Shown in pieces: positions 48,301 to 55,940 of a stretch of 64,000 nucleotides of DNA; the stretch's first letter is position 1, and each line of letters begins with the position of its first letter. Under the pieces are notes generated by a model, which made no database searches, was not told the origin of the DNA, and was given only the letters and a program-made list of their open reading frames with translations. Source of the stretch: Hofstenia miamia (Eukaryota; Xenacoelomorpha; Acoela); NCBI GenBank assembly GCA_004352715.1, contig SCFE01000090.1:1448080-1512079 (forward strand), written 5' to 3'. The position numbers and the translations under genes are program-made.

Positions 48301-51300
48301 TTCAGACGTTATCATTAAAGCCTATAAATTGATCATAGCAATGCAGAACTTTTATTAAATTTTGATATTACATTATTAACACTAAAAAACGTAATGAAGG
48401 TGGGAAGAAGTGTGCAGAAAATTAAATTATGTGCATATATGTATATACCCTTTCAGATTCCATATTTTAAACTTAGTCTTGTAAGCGACATAAATAATGT
48501 AGATTGTATTCAAATAAATGGCATAGATGTATATACAGACATCTTAAAGTCTGTTAGCAATAACACAGGGTGTCCCAGAATTAGTCTAAGGTTTTAATTG
48601 GCTCTCATTTTCCTTAAATAATCTATTGAATATGCCTTTGCATAATAGCGCAAGGTGTGTCTATTCACATCACTAGACAATTGAAAATGCGCTTCATCAG
48701 TAAACCCCAAACGAATGAGGATGTTCGCTTTGTTCTCAAGAAAATCGACCATTTTCTCGCAAAACGTCATTCTATGGGTGAAGTCTTCTTCGTAGAGTTC
48801 TTGCGGAAATCGAGGCTTGTAGGAATGCAGTCTCAAATCATCTCGTAAAATCCGATGCATGCTCGACCGCGACAAGTCAAGTTTGCGAGTGCGCACACGA
48901 GTGGACGTTTAAGGTTCTTCCACCCGCAAAATGTCATCATCAGACCCACGTCGACCGGGAAGTGGTTCGCCGTCGAGATCACCAGATTCTGTTGCCCTCT
49001 GGTGAATGTGATGGATTGTCGCAGAGCAAGGAAGTTGGGAGAATCTTCCAAACTTCTCTCTTAATTTCCTTTGGACGATGGAGACACTGCTTTAACATTC
49101 GAACCATGCGGCGATGAAGAAGCGTTCACGCTTTGGAATTCTCGACATCTTTAGAAATGAAAATGCTTCGTGTGTGCAATAATTTAGCGGAATTCAGAAG
49201 AATGACGTTAAAGTCAGATCAATACAGCGCAAGTGTTATGGTAATGCGCAAGTGTAACAGCAAGCCGACGACATTGATAAATAGAAAGCGCTCGAAAACG
49301 TACCTTTAATTTGAAAGGTCATAACAACAGTATTAGTTCATCGATTTCAAAAATTCAAATTGCAAGCGAAATCGCATATTCAATAGATTATTTGAGGAAA
49401 GTTTTGTGGAAATTAGCAGCACCGTTCCAAAATGAGAGGCAATTAAAATCATTAGACTACTTCTGGAACATACTGTATATTTGCACTACTAAAAAAATTG
49501 GGCCTGTCAAAACAACTATAGATCATGCTGCTTAAGTGTGTAAGTTGATGGACTAGTTGCAGTCTGCAGATAGCATAAATTAATAATATGGGAAAGTTTT
49601 TTACCTATGTTACAAGTACTACCGACAAATCCTTCGTGACATTTGCATTCATTTATCGATACACATTCCCCATTAATGCAAGGATCTTCACAGAAATCTA
49701 AATGATTTATCAACATATTTATGAATTTTAAGAAATGAATAGCATGTAAAATTTTTAAAATATACCGTATATAGTACAGAAAAATATGGATTTATTCGGT
49801 TTCTTACGAAATTTTCTTTCCGAGGCAGAAGCATACATTTCTTAATGCACTATATGCTATTGTCATTGTGATGTCTAGGGCAACCAAAATATTAACATAG
49901 AAGTAGAAACTAAAGGTAGATTCAGCTTAAAACTAGCCCAAAATGTGAGATATCTCATTTGGTTAATCATTACGAACCCACTTGGACATTAGTAAATTCT
50001 AGGAATCCATTAGAGAAATGAGCCTTCGATGTTCCAAATCCTAATTTCATAATAACGCAGATAAATTCAATCATCTAATTCATATCACATGCAAAGAGAA
50101 TTAAATTATTATGAAGATAAGGTCAATAGTATGTTGCTCAAAATTACTGACAAGTCACCTTTTATCTCAGTCTCAAAATTATTAAAAGAAAATTTTATCA
50201 TGGTTAACACAAATTTATTAACCATATTAACTTTTTGAATCCTTAAATAAGTTATTGTTTTTAATAACTTATTAGTAAAATTACCTTTATTAACTTCAAC
50301 ACAGATTATTAACTGTATTAACCTTAAAATGAGATATTAACTTTTTTTAGCGTAATTACTTTTTAATCAAGTCCTACTCAATCACTTAAAATGAATTTTT
50401 ACAAATTGGGGAACAATTAGAGTTTGTGGTTAAATGTTAACTTTATTAACTTTTGGTTGTCCTATTGATGACAATGAAATATGTATAAATAAACAACTAT
50501 AAATAATTGATAGCATTTTAACTTAAAGAGAAAATTGAAACTTTTAAAGTTTTACTCTAAATGAAGCTTATCGCTAAAAAACTTGTCTAAATATATATAT
50601 ATATATATAACTTCTACGAAAAAATTTTTATCTTACGGACACAGCTAGAGTTGATTTCCTTGTATCCTAGGCAGCATTCATAAACATTTCTTTCTTTACT
50701 TACTTCTTCTACCCCGCATACCTCTACTTCATAGTATCTAAAGTAATATACTCTTAATATTTACGAATACATTCAGAATGAATTTAAGAAATGTCAAGGT
50801 AAAAAAATTTCACAATATCCAAAGAGGTCGAGCTTTTCGTGTGGAGTTATCCAAGTTTAAAAAATGGAAAGTTTACATAAAGTAAGTAAAAATGTAATAA
50901 ATAAAATATAGTGAGCAAAGTGTATTTTAATTCAGATTTACTAAGATATTAATATAATTGAGCTTCTTTGATTTAATTTTTTCGAGGATGAAATAATAAC
51001 ATCGTTTTCACCTGAGATTTTCAAGTTTATTAGACTTTACACGAAATATTTCTAAAAGTAACTTTTTTGGCTTTCGTAACAAAAATGTTTAGCACGAAGT
51101 ATTTCAAAACCTCTTTAACTTATCACGTAAATCTTGATTAATTGGCTGCCATCAATTTCAGATCAAAATTCCTCAATTGACAACGTTCATTATGCTGTTC
51201 AAAAATTTTGCTAGATAAAGCTAAATTGTATCGCATTATTTGCTGAAATACTAACGCACAGTAGATCAGAACTACCAATGTATTAAAAAAACTAATAAAT

Positions 51301-53443
51301 TCCGAACACTATAGTATGTATCCATAATTTTGCAATATCTACCAACCCTTAAGTTTGGTATGCTTGTGTTATGAGTGTTAACTATTTGGCTTCCCAATGG
51401 ATTTGTACAAGTCCTTAGCAACAAAAATTGTTAATTAGGAATTGGCAATAGTTTCATAATATCTGTAATGCAAATAAAATTTTGATGTCTACCTCACTAA
51501 AGTTAACCTGTTGGTTTTAATGATGATAACGATGCTTTTTGGTAGCTATGGTCTTGCACACAAAAAATTATTAATCAGACTAAAAAATATCTGTAAGTTG
51601 TGTTGTGTTGTTTTATGTGTGAAGAAACTCACACGATGATAAGCCAGGCTAACATGCTATTGAAATTGTCTGTTGTTGTTATTTCTGGTCCAATTTTTGA
51701 TCAGCTTTCTCAGTATGAATCCTTGCCTCACAATGTTAATCAATCACCATAATGCAGCGGAGTCAGATATAGTTTTTTATTAGATTCCCTTTATGTTTTT
51801 ATTTTAATGATTAATTATAAGCAATAGTAGACATGTTTTGTGTATTATAATAAATATTTCGATTACTTATAGGAATATATTTTTTATAAATACATATTTT
51901 TGATGTGTTTTGTTAATTTATATAGGTCATAATAATATGATTTCAACAAAATGTTGACAGAAGTCTGACAACGTGTGTTGTCTAGATGTCTTGATAAGTT
52001 TCATGTAATAATCAAGTTTCAATAATTTTTATATGAATGTTAAACGTAGGACCTCATTTATGGCATATGAATTATTTACCAAAAAATATAGCAAAAATTT
52101 ATTTTTCATTCTGGTCAGTTTATGCCTCTCTTACCTCACCAAGAAAGAATCTGCCAAGAGCCTATGCCAAGTTTTATATTTAATTCACGAAAGTACAAAA
52201 CTAACCTAATTATGCTCCCTAGACAAAAATTAATTCATTTTAACTGGTATAATTCTATTAAAATTCATTGATGTCTAGATGAATGAATTGTATCGTAATT
52301 AAATATTAGATAGACCTTGCATTTATTCAATGCTTAATTAAGTTTAAATATAACAGATTTCATTAGTATTGCTCATTGATCTGCTAAATTTATAGCATAG
52401 CGCGGATGGCTTGCCATATAAAATATTTAAAGACTTGTTTTTAATGCATACAAGAAAATTGACTATTCTGGTTTTTATCTATCTTTTAGCTTGGAAGAAA
52501 CACTGTTTCTTATTCATTGCGTTGTCTGCACCTGTGATTTCTGGTTGGCAGGATTGAAAAAATTATTGAATTTCTTTCAACATGGTTTAAACAATCTTGT
52601 TTCGCTAATTGGTTCTAGAAAAAAAATACAAAAAATTACAATTTCACTTTGGACCCGAAAATTTCCAATGTGTATTTTAGATCAGAAATAGAGCTTAGAT
52701 AAAAATTACTTGATATTCTACACTTACATTGTTTTGTCACATCTGAAAAGTTCCCAGAACTTTGCACACCATTCTTTTTCTTGTCTCGATCGCAGCTCTT
52801 GATGGCACACAGTTTCATTCATTAAATAACTAAATACAAGTGTAAAGGTATGTAATCAATCAAAAAATATTTTTCATGCTTTTTAGCATACATCAATCTC
52901 CACAATATTATAAAGGTGTCGATGATATATATACATTGACATAAATATATAATTTAATTTTATTAAAACAGAAAAGTTTTGAAGCAAAGCATTATTGAAC
53001 CTGTTAATGTAATTTTTTAGACAATGAATTCCTTTAATTTTATTTTTTGCTACTAATGTATTGTCAAAGGTGATGGAACGTTGTCTCAAAAATATAACTA
53101 AATTCACTTATGCATTATGTGATGAAATTAAAACATTGTAATTGTAAAATTGTTATAATATAGTATAATCCATCATTGATATTAAAAATTACTTATCAAC
53201 GTATATATTCTACTAATAATTATAGTTTTGGAAATTATCAAGATACGATTATAGAATATAAATTTGAGGGACACACTTAACGGGTTATGTGGCAGTTCAT
53301 AGGGGCAATTGGAACATACATGTAAATGGTTTGGTTCCAAAAAAATACCTTTCAACACGTCCGCAAACATTCTCTCCATTAGGAATAAGTTCTGCATTGA
53401 TCCAAATAATAAGACTAAGAAAAATTAAAGTGCAACGCATCAT
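19177..53443 (-). CDS. EMI/EGF-repeat transmembrane receptor, Draper/MEGF10-like (whole gene span)
   Basis: Fourteen exons, each bounded by AG/GT and with compatible phases throughout, total 2,094 nt (698 codons). Order: signal peptide (about 1-17), EMI domain (about 26-100), EGF-like repeats of the MEGF/laminin type (about 100-632), a transmembrane helix (about 650-673) and the start of a cytoplasmic tail. Draper, CED-1 and MEGF10/11/PEAR1 share this plan and act at the cell surface in engulfment signalling. The cytoplasmic signalling tail (NPxY and YxxL motifs in relatives) is not seen here: it lies downstream of 19,177, in sequence I could not resolve, or is absent. Two more EGF exon copies (22,324-22,370 or 22,821-22,867; 42,073-42,331) are excluded because they break phase. 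Exact orthology is not decided. Confidence 0.85.
19763..19809 (-). CDS. Exon 13: 47-nt EGF link
   Basis: 47 nt, acceptor ATTTAG, donor GTAAAT, encoding CNHQCPEGKTGRDCN. Its last base completes an Asp codon with the first two bases of exon 14. Confidence 0.88.
19810..20388. repeat. Intron with a GATA microsatellite (20,041-20,081)
   Basis: A short run of ATAGATAGATAT units interrupted by TA repeats. The rest of this intron shows no other feature. Confidence 0.7.
20389..20662. repeat. MITE-like repeat with CGTGCGCAGGA and TTACGGGCCTG ends
   Basis: The left end (CATAGGCGTGCGCAGGATTTT) and right end (CCCGTGGTTACGGGCCTG) are GC-rich islands in AT-rich intron sequence and partly complementary. 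The texture 'GGGGTTCGTCCCCCTAACC' is that of a widespread non-autonomous transposon class. Boundaries are approximate. Confidence 0.45.
20738..20996 (-). CDS. Exon 12: EGF repeat pair
   Basis: 259 nt, acceptor TTTTAG, donor GTAAGT. Encodes CKKLLYGPTCNQHCSC, GYIGVECQSSCPPNKFGLDC and CICKAGYTGA. Closely related to exons 5 and 10, evidence for module duplication. Confidence 0.92.
22324..22370 (-). CDS. Exon 11, copy B (assembly duplicate)
   Basis: Identical to 22,821-22,867. The two copies lie in 496-base direct repeats separated by a single N at 22,567. Joining both exons would leave one base plus one base at the junction and shift the frame, which supports an artefact rather than a mutually exclusive exon pair. 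Confidence 0.75.
22821..22867 (-). CDS. Exon 11, copy A: 47-nt EGF link
   Basis: 47 nt encoding CNQTCPEGTTGQDCN, with one base at each end. It needs a 259-nt exon on each side, which it has. The same exon is present 497 bases away at 22,324-22,370; only one of the two can be used without breaking the frame. Confidence 0.8.
23064..24981. other. Intron 10 sequence, no features recognised
   Basis: AT-rich, no exon with an EGF cysteine pattern and no obvious transposon coding on either strand. Confidence 0.5.
24982..25835. repeat. Direct duplication of about 405-447 bases around a single N
   Basis: 24,982-25,428 and 25,430-25,835 are near-identical. Copy one ends in a short, interrupted ATT run; copy two runs into the long ATT array that borders the retrotransposon. 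The single N at 25,429 marks the join. Confidence 0.9.
25836..25902 (-). repeat. (ATT)n array, TAA tail of the second retrotransposon
   Basis: About 22 ATT units, read as TAA on the strand of the element, adjoining its 3' end. Much longer than the tail of the first copy. Confidence 0.9.
25991..27110 (-). pseudogene. Thumb, zinc finger and endonuclease of the second Dong-like copy
   Basis: Frames 26,787-27,110, 26,477-26,812 and 25,991-26,428 follow one another. The first contains LRYSAGIVRWNKNELRELDR, the conserved thumb block. The second ends SDKCRS then TGA, at the same codon as in the first copy. The third has RRSDIIVV where the first copy has RRPDIIVV, so the Pro of the PD motif is Ser, followed by LDIAVPKNRN and KEKEKIDKYMEL. 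Another frameshift separates the first two frames. Confidence 0.8.
26015..26074. other. Assembly gap of 60 N
   Basis: Unlike the others, not a default length; the first copy suggests about 100 bases are missing. Confidence 0.95.
27365..27623 (-). CDS. Exon 10: EGF repeat pair
   Basis: 259 nt with the same length and phases as exons 5 and 12. Encodes CEKFAYGPICNQTCIC, GYTGVECQYSCPPHKFGLDC and CICKDGYTGA. It lies about 240 bases upstream (in gene direction) of the second Dong-like retrotransposon. Confidence 0.92.
27624..30202. other. Intron 9 sequence, no features recognised
   Basis: AT-rich; a short TA run near 28,998-29,011. No exon pattern, transposase or reverse transcriptase seen. Confidence 0.5.
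30203..30986. repeat. 392-base tandem duplication
   Basis: Two head-to-tail units starting ATCCAGTCATCAATTTACG (30,203 and 30,595). They differ by a few substitutions (for example CAGCAGCTC/CAGCGGCTC) and there is no N between them, so this may be a real tandem duplication. Confidence 0.9.
31043..31560. repeat. Interspersed repeat with CTCGGCTC and ATCCGG words
   Basis: Two GC-richer islands, GCTCGGCTC repeats at 31,049-31,125 and ATCCGGTATCC-type repeats at 31,430-31,560, bound AT-rich sequence. The second resembles the GGAATCCGG insertion at 7,137-7,152. Probably parts of one or two small DNA transposons; ends not defined. Confidence 0.4.
31595..31693 (-). CDS. Exon 9: divergent EGF-like repeat
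   Basis: 99 nt, acceptor TTTTAG, donor GTAAAT. Encodes CENDTFGMNCQNKCEDC followed by ASEYCDRHIGCKEI. Cysteine spacing departs from the other repeats; the CDRHIGC ending replaces the usual C-x-C-x-x-G-Y. Phases match exons 8 and 10. Confidence 0.85.
32119..32291 (-). CDS. Exon 8: EGF-like repeats
   Basis: 173 nt, acceptor TATTAG, donor GTTAGAG. Encodes CPKYLSGTYCEIRNC, then RYGPFCGGYCQCQNNATC and SCTETGWFGTFCEK. One base at each end fits exons 7 and 9. Confidence 0.9.
32558..33830. repeat. 639-base tandem duplication including part of exon 7
   Basis: Units 32,558-33,196 and 33,197-33,830, beginning near AGTGGATGTAGCC. They differ by substitutions and small indels (a longer T run and extra CCAGA in the first unit). 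The second unit ends within exon 7, so the first carries a 40-base exon fragment. Confidence 0.92.
33157..33196 (-). pseudogene. Broken duplicate of the 3' end of exon 7
   Basis: Forty bases identical to 33,791-33,830, including the donor site, but without an acceptor or the rest of the exon. It is the end of the upstream unit of a 639-base tandem duplication and is unlikely to be spliced in. Confidence 0.8.
33791..34035 (-). CDS. Exon 7: EGF-like repeats
   Basis: 245 nt, acceptor TATTAG, donor GTAAGG. Frame reads GSVCASQCRPGKWGPNC, then CKECFHDGTCDIYTGEC, GYQGLQC, and SGEWGPNCSENCNC. The W-G-P-N-C blocks are typical of the MEGF/SREC/Tie repeat type. Its last 40 nt and the donor are duplicated at 33,157-33,196. 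A Tc1 element lies 41 bases upstream of its acceptor (34,076-34,687). Confidence 0.9.
34076..34687 (-). mobile_element. Internally truncated Tc1-type transposon
   Basis: Ends CAGTGCCGGATAAAAGT (34,076) and, on the minus strand from 34,687, CAGTGCCAGTCAAAAGT form inverted termini of about 24 bases; TA follows on the right. These are typical Tc1 termini. 612 bases long, containing the C-terminal half of the transposase. It lies 41 bases from the acceptor of exon 7, inside the intron between exons 6 and 7. Confidence 0.85.
34178..34685 (-). pseudogene. C-terminal Tc1 transposase fragment
   Basis: The frame 34,368-34,685 includes TIFQQDGLLRHTTAVVKHWF with the second catalytic Asp, and LLDKWPGFSPDLSPIENV with the third acidic residue (Glu). 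I count 35 residues between them, one more than the DD34E of classical Tc1. Translation continues after a stop with NHLKRELLNRKPTSF, a second stop, and the C-terminal LVLSMPRCIAAVI. The N-terminal DNA-binding part and the first Asp are missing. Confidence 0.85.
34814..36060. repeat. Repeated 33-base word at two sites
   Basis: ATAGGTGATGTTCCCACTTG followed by AATATGACTT occurs at about 34,814 and, with one or two changes, at 36,022. Between lies AT-rich sequence without genes; a TA microsatellite precedes the first site at 34,796. May be ends of an unrecognised element of about 1.2 kb. Confidence 0.4.
36334..36451 (-). CDS. Exon 6: EGF-like repeats
   Basis: 118 nt, acceptor ACCTAG, donor GTTTAG. 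Begins CNEECPEGTAGEGCN, the same module as the 47-nt exons, then continues as VTCQCIHGRCSQSDGNC and ECNAGFE. It ends at a codon boundary, unlike the other exons, so here the 47-nt module is fused with the next EGF unit. Confidence 0.88.
37040..37560 (+). pseudogene. Decayed Tc1 transposase remnant
   Basis: The + strand shows MVWG-like sequence near 37,140, then LFQQNGATCHTGQSASKFL near 37,253, SPDLSIIEN near 37,346, ELW-like residues near 37,425, and a C-terminal 'VRRVKALPR' near 37,510. The catalytic Asp of QQDG is Asn. Frames shift more than once. A different Tc1 family from 34,076-34,687, to judge from the motif wording. Confidence 0.65.
37561..39886. other. Intron 5 sequence with a TA microsatellite (37,925-37,969)
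   Basis: A long TA run at 37,925-37,969. GC-rich words GGGGGGCGG near 39,315 and GCGCGGCCC near 39,715 suggest fragments of small interspersed repeats. No exon recognised. Confidence 0.5.
39887..40137 (+). repeat. Left end of a MITE with CGTGCACACTTACAAC termini
   Basis: AGTGGCGTGCACACTTACAAC followed by TTTGCGCGCAAC, with an inverted sub-terminal GTTGTAAGTGTGTACGC about 50 bases inward. The matching right end, AAGTTGTGCGCAAAGTTGTAGG and GTGTGCACGCTACTT, is at 44,391-44,425. Interior runs into a 1,000-N gap. Confidence 0.6.
40138..41137. other. Assembly gap, exactly 1,000 N
   Basis: Default-length gap at the left of the duplicate contig 41,138-42,856. Confidence 0.99.
42073..42331 (-). CDS. 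Second copy of exon 5 (probable duplicate haplotype)
   Basis: 259 nt, nearly identical to 45,680-45,938; a notable difference is Gln for Lys in TCDQEIG. It lies in a 1,719-base contig with 1,000-N gaps on both sides, and that whole contig repeats 44,430-46,412. Splicing this exon directly after its twin would shift the frame (two bases plus two bases), so an allelic duplicate is more likely than a real extra exon, unless a 47-nt exon lies in the gap. Confidence 0.75.
42731..42776. repeat. Hairpin MITE, TTCCCACTATCGAT
   Basis: TTCCCACTATCGAT faces ATCGATAGTGGAA across a short loop. The copy in the duplicated block is at 46,288-46,333. Confidence 0.7.
42857..43856. other. Assembly gap, exactly 1,000 N
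   Basis: Default-length gap at the right of the duplicate contig. Confidence 0.99.
43857..44429. repeat. Right part of the CGTGCACAC MITE
   Basis: AT-rich interior, then two tandem terminal-like words (GTTGTGCGCAAAGTTGTAAG at 44,328 and GTTGTGCGCAAAGTTGTAGG at 44,392) and the end GTGTGCACGCTACTT. The duplication of 41,138-42,856 begins just after it. Confidence 0.6.
44430..46412. repeat. Second copy of the 41,138-42,856 block
   Basis: Contains exon 5 (45,680-45,938). Within it, 45,099-45,393 and 45,395-45,546 are a further local duplication around a single N at 45,394, including a TA run of different lengths in each piece. Confidence 0.92.
45680..45938 (-). CDS. Exon 5: two laminin/EGF-like repeats
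   Basis: 259 nt, acceptor ATTTAG, donor GTAAG. Starts CNKFMYGATCNQSC and contains CICKRGYNGSQC, then CPPNKFGLDCAETCEC and CICKGGYTGA. This is the standard MEGF repeat pair. The same exon, with only scattered substitutions, is at 42,073-42,331. This copy is retained because it lies in the longer contig. Confidence 0.9.
46531..46611. repeat. Hairpin MITE, GTTCCCACTATCGACCTTTATCA
   Basis: GTTCCCACTATCGACC and TTTATCA pair with TGATAAAAGTCGATAGTGG and AAAC on the right, leaving a loop of about 35 bases. Shares the TTCCCACTATCGA word with 42,731. Confidence 0.75.
46612..48565. other. Intron 4 sequence, no features recognised
   Basis: AT-rich. No EGF exon or transposon coding recognised. Confidence 0.5.
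48566..49475 (-). mobile_element. Tc1/mariner-superfamily element, 910 bases
   Basis: The left end CAGGGTGTCCCAGAATTAG and about 50 further bases pair in reverse complement with the right end (read inward: CAGTATGTTCCAGAAGTAG), with GTCTAA..TTTTAATTG.CTCTCATTTT shared. A second inverted match, AATAATCTATTGAATATGC, lies at 48,617 and 49,374. It carries a transposase fragment on the minus strand. CAGGGTGTCCCA termini are common in this superfamily. Confidence 0.8.
48594..49140 (-). pseudogene. Transposase fragment of the 910-base element
   Basis: The frame 48,594-48,896 carries a helix-turn-helix end (LDLSRSSMHRILRDDLRLHS), then a linker (YKPRFPQELYEEDF.HRMTFCE) and the first catalytic block LGFTDEAHFQLSSDVN followed by RHTLRYYA. 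Upstream, across frameshifts, DNA-binding pieces can be traced (GLMMTF frame 48,833-49,051 overlaps them). Everything after the first catalytic Asp is missing, so it cannot transpose on its own. Confidence 0.8.
49605..49697 (-). CDS. Exon 4: first EGF-like domain
   Basis: 93 nt, acceptor ATTTAG, donor GTAAAA. Encodes FCEDPCINGECVSINECKCH followed by a GFVGSTC closing loop: a complete six-cysteine EGF unit with the C-x-C-x-x-G-F-x-G-x-x-C ending. Phase 2 bases at the start and one at the end match exons 3 and 5. Confidence 0.9.
49698..50636. other. Intron 3 with a TTAA/TTAT-rich tract
   Basis: 50,200-50,470 is full of TTAACTTTATTAAC-like words, about ten degenerate copies. No coding sequence. 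A TA run ends at 50,610. Confidence 0.5.
50637..50737 (-). CDS. Exon 3: end of EMI domain
   Basis: 101 nt, acceptor CTTTAG, donor GTAAGAT. Peptide YYEVEVCGVEE...NVYECCLGYKE...SSCV shows the paired cysteines followed by x-G-Y that close EMI domains (CCPGW/Y in relatives). One base at each end is shared with neighbouring exons. Confidence 0.85.
50738..52727. other. Intron 2 sequence, no features recognised
   Basis: AT-rich; nothing recognised on either strand. Confidence 0.5.
52728..52829 (-). CDS. Exon 2: EMI domain, middle
   Basis: 102 nt between acceptor ATTTAG and donor GTAAGTG. The phase-compatible frame reads YLMNETVCHQEL then EWCAKFWELFRCDKT; the W-C and R-C-x-K/T elements fit the central EMI strands. 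Starts with one base completing the codon split after exon 1 and ends with two bases. Confidence 0.8.
53349..53443 (-). CDS. Exon 1: signal peptide and start of EMI domain
   Basis: Begins with two in-frame ATGs (53,443 and 53,440), then a hydrophobic segment (RCTLIFLSLIIWINA) typical of a signal peptide with cleavage expected after WINA. The mature chain opens with ELIPNGENVCGRVE; NVC is the usual first cysteine of EMI domains. Donor GTATTT at 53,348, leaving two bases of a codon. AG directly precedes the first ATG, so a spliced leader or an upstream 5' untranslated exon could join here. Confidence 0.85.
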
Positions 53444-54851
53444 CTTATTGAGTTAATCGATTATGAATTTGACAAGCTTCCAAGAAACACTCATACTCAT
53501 ACTTGCAACATCATTGGTCTAATTAAATTTTCAAACATAGTCAGTATTAGAACTTTAACACCAATTCACACAACTCATTCTGAATGATCATTCAAAGATT
53601 CATAGAAACAACACTTTATTCATTTCATATTTCTTAGTGGGTAATTTTTAATGACTTTCAAACATATTTGATTGTAAAGTTATTTTATGTTTCTCACAAT
53701 CAGTAATCAATTTCTATCAAGCTAATTTATTAAGAATGCATGCTCTTCGTAATGAGGTCTTTGATAAATCTTTCAAAAACTTAGAAAAATTGCTTCACTA
53801 ATAATAAAAAACTAGAAGCAGATATATTGGTCAGAAAATATGGGTGTATGTTTAGATAGAACTACTCCCACAAAACATAAAATGTTATTGGAGCCATTTT
53901 CGAAAAAATATAAATTCCTTATTTGTGCAAATGTAAACTCCAATAAAGCCAAATTCTTCACTAACAATAAAATTGAATTCAAGCAAAATGATTATGTATG
54001 TATATATATTTTGATATTTATATAATATACATTGTGAATAAACACGCCAATGAAAAATCATGATAGACTACAGTATGACTTTGAATATTCATACTGTTAT
54101 CTGTGCAGACTGAACATTAACTGGTAGTGTATGATCCCGATGTTCTTGAGCAGGGAAAATGATTCTAAATGTGACTTTTGCATTAAGTGTGTTCTTCCTT
54201 TGAAAAACAAGTATTATCCGTACTAGTTGTAATAAGTATAGCCATATTTAAGAACATTGTTGCATCATCTAATGCTGCCACAACTGCTCTTGGTCTTTTT
54301 CAACAGATAATTTTCAACCATTTGTGACAAGACAGCTTTCTTCATAATCTTAGTGTAGTGGGAAAAGGCTACAGTTGAATTCCAAGATTTCAAAAAGTAC
54401 CCATTTCTTTGCAGATAATGCACGTCCATTGGTTTCCCAGTATCATTGTTGGCAAAAAGGCTTGCACTGTTTTAACGAAATTTTTTAACAAGGATGAAAA
54501 TAACATGTTCAAATCATTTTGAGAAAACAAGAATGGCTTTTTATGATTGTTATGTCAATGAAATGTTAATGGTAATTAAAATGTCTATTTGCTTTGTATA
54601 TGGTATGATGTCTAGAATGGTGGCAAACTGGCGCTTTGTAACACAAAATTGAAATTATACAAGACTTTATTATATATATGTATTGAGCAGAAATTTGCCA
54701 TTACTATCAAAAAATATTTAATAAAATCTTTGAAATTTGTGTAATAATATATGATTATATATAGCCTACCTACTTTTCTGATTGGACTTCTGTAGTGCCA
54801 TCAGCTTGTCAGGGATATCGGCTGGAAGAAGATGAGGTCAATTGCTTGTTA
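53444..54851. other. Upstream region of the EGF gene
   Basis: Should contain the promoter and any 5' untranslated exon. No TATA box could be picked with confidence in such AT-rich DNA. No coding sequence recognised. Confidence 0.4.
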
Positions 54852-54854
54852 AAT

Positions 54855-55330
54855 TTAAGTTGGGCCGCAGTCTTGATCCGGATGATCCAAAGTGCTTATT
54901 ATGTCCAGATAAAGCCTTGACTCATTAGGTCATCATGCTTTAACTTGTCGCGTAAGTAGTAAGATCATTCTTAGACATAATCCACTACGGAACGCTATGT
55001 TCAACTCTTGCAGGCGAGCACATATCAATCAAATTCTAGAACAATGAGCAAATCTTGCGGACACCCTTTCATGAACAGCAGACGTTTTTATTCTTGTTTG
55101 GTCACTTGGGAAGTCAGGAACAATGGAAGTGACAGCTGCTCATCTGTTCAATAATAAACTCTTAAGTGGAGCGTGTGCAATGTCAAGCAATGTTTAAGAA
55201 CTAGTAGAATAGAGAAGACATTGCAACAATGATGATAAATGCTCTCAGCTTTGCTGAGAGTGTTCCAATTGGTGTAGCACCATATGGTTGAAGGGATATT
55301 GAATCATATGGAGAAATTGAAGCACAGAAA
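54855..55330 (+). pseudogene. C-terminal zinc finger and endonuclease-like domain of a retroelement
   Basis: Across several stops, the + strand reads SLDPDDPKCLLCPDKAL, SLGHHALTC, ILRHNPLRNAMFNSCRRAHI, ADVFILVWSLGKSGTMEVT and HCNNDDKCSQLC. This is the C-x2-C...H-H-x3-C finger, the 'RHN.LRD...CRRA' block and the 'ADV.V..W..G...A.DVTV' block of a common animal retroelement C-terminus, which I take to be a restriction-like nuclease domain. A second copy is at 55,465-55,940 and a third, diverged, at 61,062-61,400. Confidence 0.65.
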
Positions 55331-55464
55331 TTCTAGTCGAAATTCCTAATTTTTCGCTAGATGTTTCCCTGAATAGTGGAATTTTCTAAGGGCAAAAACA
55401 ACAAATTTCCAAATTATACAGTCAAAAATAAAAAACTCAAAAAGTCATACTAAATTTTTGNAAT

Positions 55465-55940
55465 TTAAGTTGGGCCGCAGTCTTGATCCGGATGATCCAA
55501 AGTGCTTATTATGTCCAGATAAAGCCTTGACTCATTAGGTCATCATGCTTTAACTTGTCGCGTAAGTAGTAAGATCATTCTTAGACATAATCCACTACGG
55601 AACGCTATGTTCAACTCTTGCAGGCGAGCACATATCAATCAAATTCTAGAACAATGAGCAAATCTTGCGGACACCCTTTCATGAACAGCAGACGTTTTTA
55701 TTCTTGTTTGGTCACTTGGGAAGTCAGGAACAATGGAAGTGACAGCTGCTCATCTGTTCAATAATAAACTCTTAAGTGGAGCGTGTGCAATGTCAAGCAA
55801 TGTTTAAGAACTAGTAGAATAGAGAAGACATTGCAACAATGATGATAAATGCTCTCAGCTTTGCTGAGAGTGTTCCAATTGGTGTAGCACCATATGGTTG
55901 AAGGGATATTGAATCATATGGAGAAATTGAAGCACAGAAA
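55465..55940 (+). pseudogene. Same retroelement domain, duplicate copy
   Basis: Identical in sequence to 54,855-55,330, being the second half of the single-N duplication; same stops and motifs. Confidence 0.6.

Noticed and set aside
53444-53600. TATA-like sequences upstream of exon 1
   Set aside because: In DNA this AT-rich they carry no weight.
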